Positions 63,792 to 64,000 of a stretch of DNA of 64,000 bases are shown here, piece after piece. Within the stretch, counting starts at the first letter, position 1, and the number at the start of each line of letters is the position of its first letter. The translations under genes and the position numbers were made by a program. The DNA is from DASWJZ01 sp963846475. Its GTDB lineage: Bacteria > Pseudomonadota > Alphaproteobacteria > Rhizobiales > Afifellaceae. The notes beneath the pieces were generated by a model. That model was not told where the DNA came from. It searched no databases and saw only the letters and a program-made list of their open reading frames with translations. The stretch covers positions 1,984,001 to 2,048,000 of the forward strand of contig CAWJVZ010000004.1 in NCBI GenBank assembly GCA_963846475.1. The letters are read 5' to 3'.

Positions 63792-63920
63792 CCCGCGGCC
63801 GGGTTGGCCCGAGGCTATGAAGAATTTTGGGCCTCCTCGCTTGAGGAGGGGTGGCGGGGCGCTTAAAGAACACCTCGCGAAAACAAAACAAAACTGGCGC
63901 TCCCAAGCGCCCCGCGCGGC
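63792..63920 (+). repeat. Repeat element copy C, left part only
   Basis: It starts at CCCGCGGCC and ends at GCGCGGC. Hairpins at 63832-63849 (CCTCCTC, loop GCTT, GAGGAGG) and 63896-63911 (GGCGCT, loop CCCA, AGCGCC). The IS target GCGCCCC-GCGC is intact at 63907-63917. The right 270 bases of copies A and B are missing. No gene is seen from 63737 to the window end. Confidence 0.8.
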
Positions 63921-64000
63921 TTATCAGGCCCCATTCCTTCGCGCTTCCCCCATCGTCGGATCAAGCCGAAGCGATCCTCCGGGTTTAAAGCCGCACACCG

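Overview
The window is GC-rich (about two thirds by eye) and reads as chromosome from an alphaproteobacterium, most likely Hyphomicrobiales (Rhizobiales). Support comes from the block def-fmt-truA convergent with dapD-DUF805-dapE, the block membrane cytochrome c / kdsB / pheA / nudC, the yej-type peptide ABC operon, a stand-alone SWIB protein and a TadD pilus lipoprotein. No rRNA or tRNA gene was recognised.

Layout. 1-2017: tail of a branched-chain amino acid (Liv) ABC operon. 2182-3834: a Fic protein with an AbiEi-like front domain, preceded by four phased 24-bp repeats. 3936-5214: a small c-type cytochrome pair and a short hypothetical. 5366-9838: a paired-hairpin repeat and a complete sugar ABC operon (binding protein, two permeases, ATPase). 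9971-12907: mannose-isomerase-type cupin, GT2 glycosyltransferase and FAD oxidoreductase. 12949-20081: housekeeping singles (MFS, MgtC, L,D-transpeptidase, YbaK, phosphoesterase, Nudix, GST, GNAT, SWIB). 20325-22310: a repeat element split by an IS110-family insertion sequence. 22363-27290: aldo-keto reductase/TIGR04076 pair and a second Liv operon (G-F-H-M). 27287-33117: exported or membrane enzymes (six-hairpin protein, erythromycin-esterase-like, periplasmic PCMT, spermidine-synthase-like membrane protein). 33186-33672: paired hairpins and the intact copy of the repeat element. 33684-37665: RmuC, radical SAM, HicA/DUF1902. 37807-47900: translation, lysine, nudC, pheA and kdsB block. 48060-49763: a large two-domain cytochrome c. 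49888-58195: yej-type peptide ABC operon with two binding proteins and an embedded vapBC module. 58208-63736: hydroxyacid dehydrogenase, FkbM methyltransferase, NlpC/P60, MarR, M17 peptidase and TadD. 63792-63920: a partial third repeat copy.

The strongest find is in the IS110 element. An intact repeat copy at 33281-33672 acts as the empty site and fixes the element ends to the base, with a CC core. The 5' non-coding end of the element can be folded by eye into two guide loops: one matches the target on both sides of the core, the other matches the element's own ends. This is the architecture expected of a bridge RNA. All three repeat copies carry the same target beside a hairpin that shows a compensatory base change.

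A caution for users: genes at 5556-6819, 22363-26500 and 56161-63500 carry many apparent frameshifts. All are gains of bases, and each one checked can be undone by dropping a C from a G/C context on the coding strand. These are more likely sequence errors than real decay, and the affected genes are marked as disrupted.
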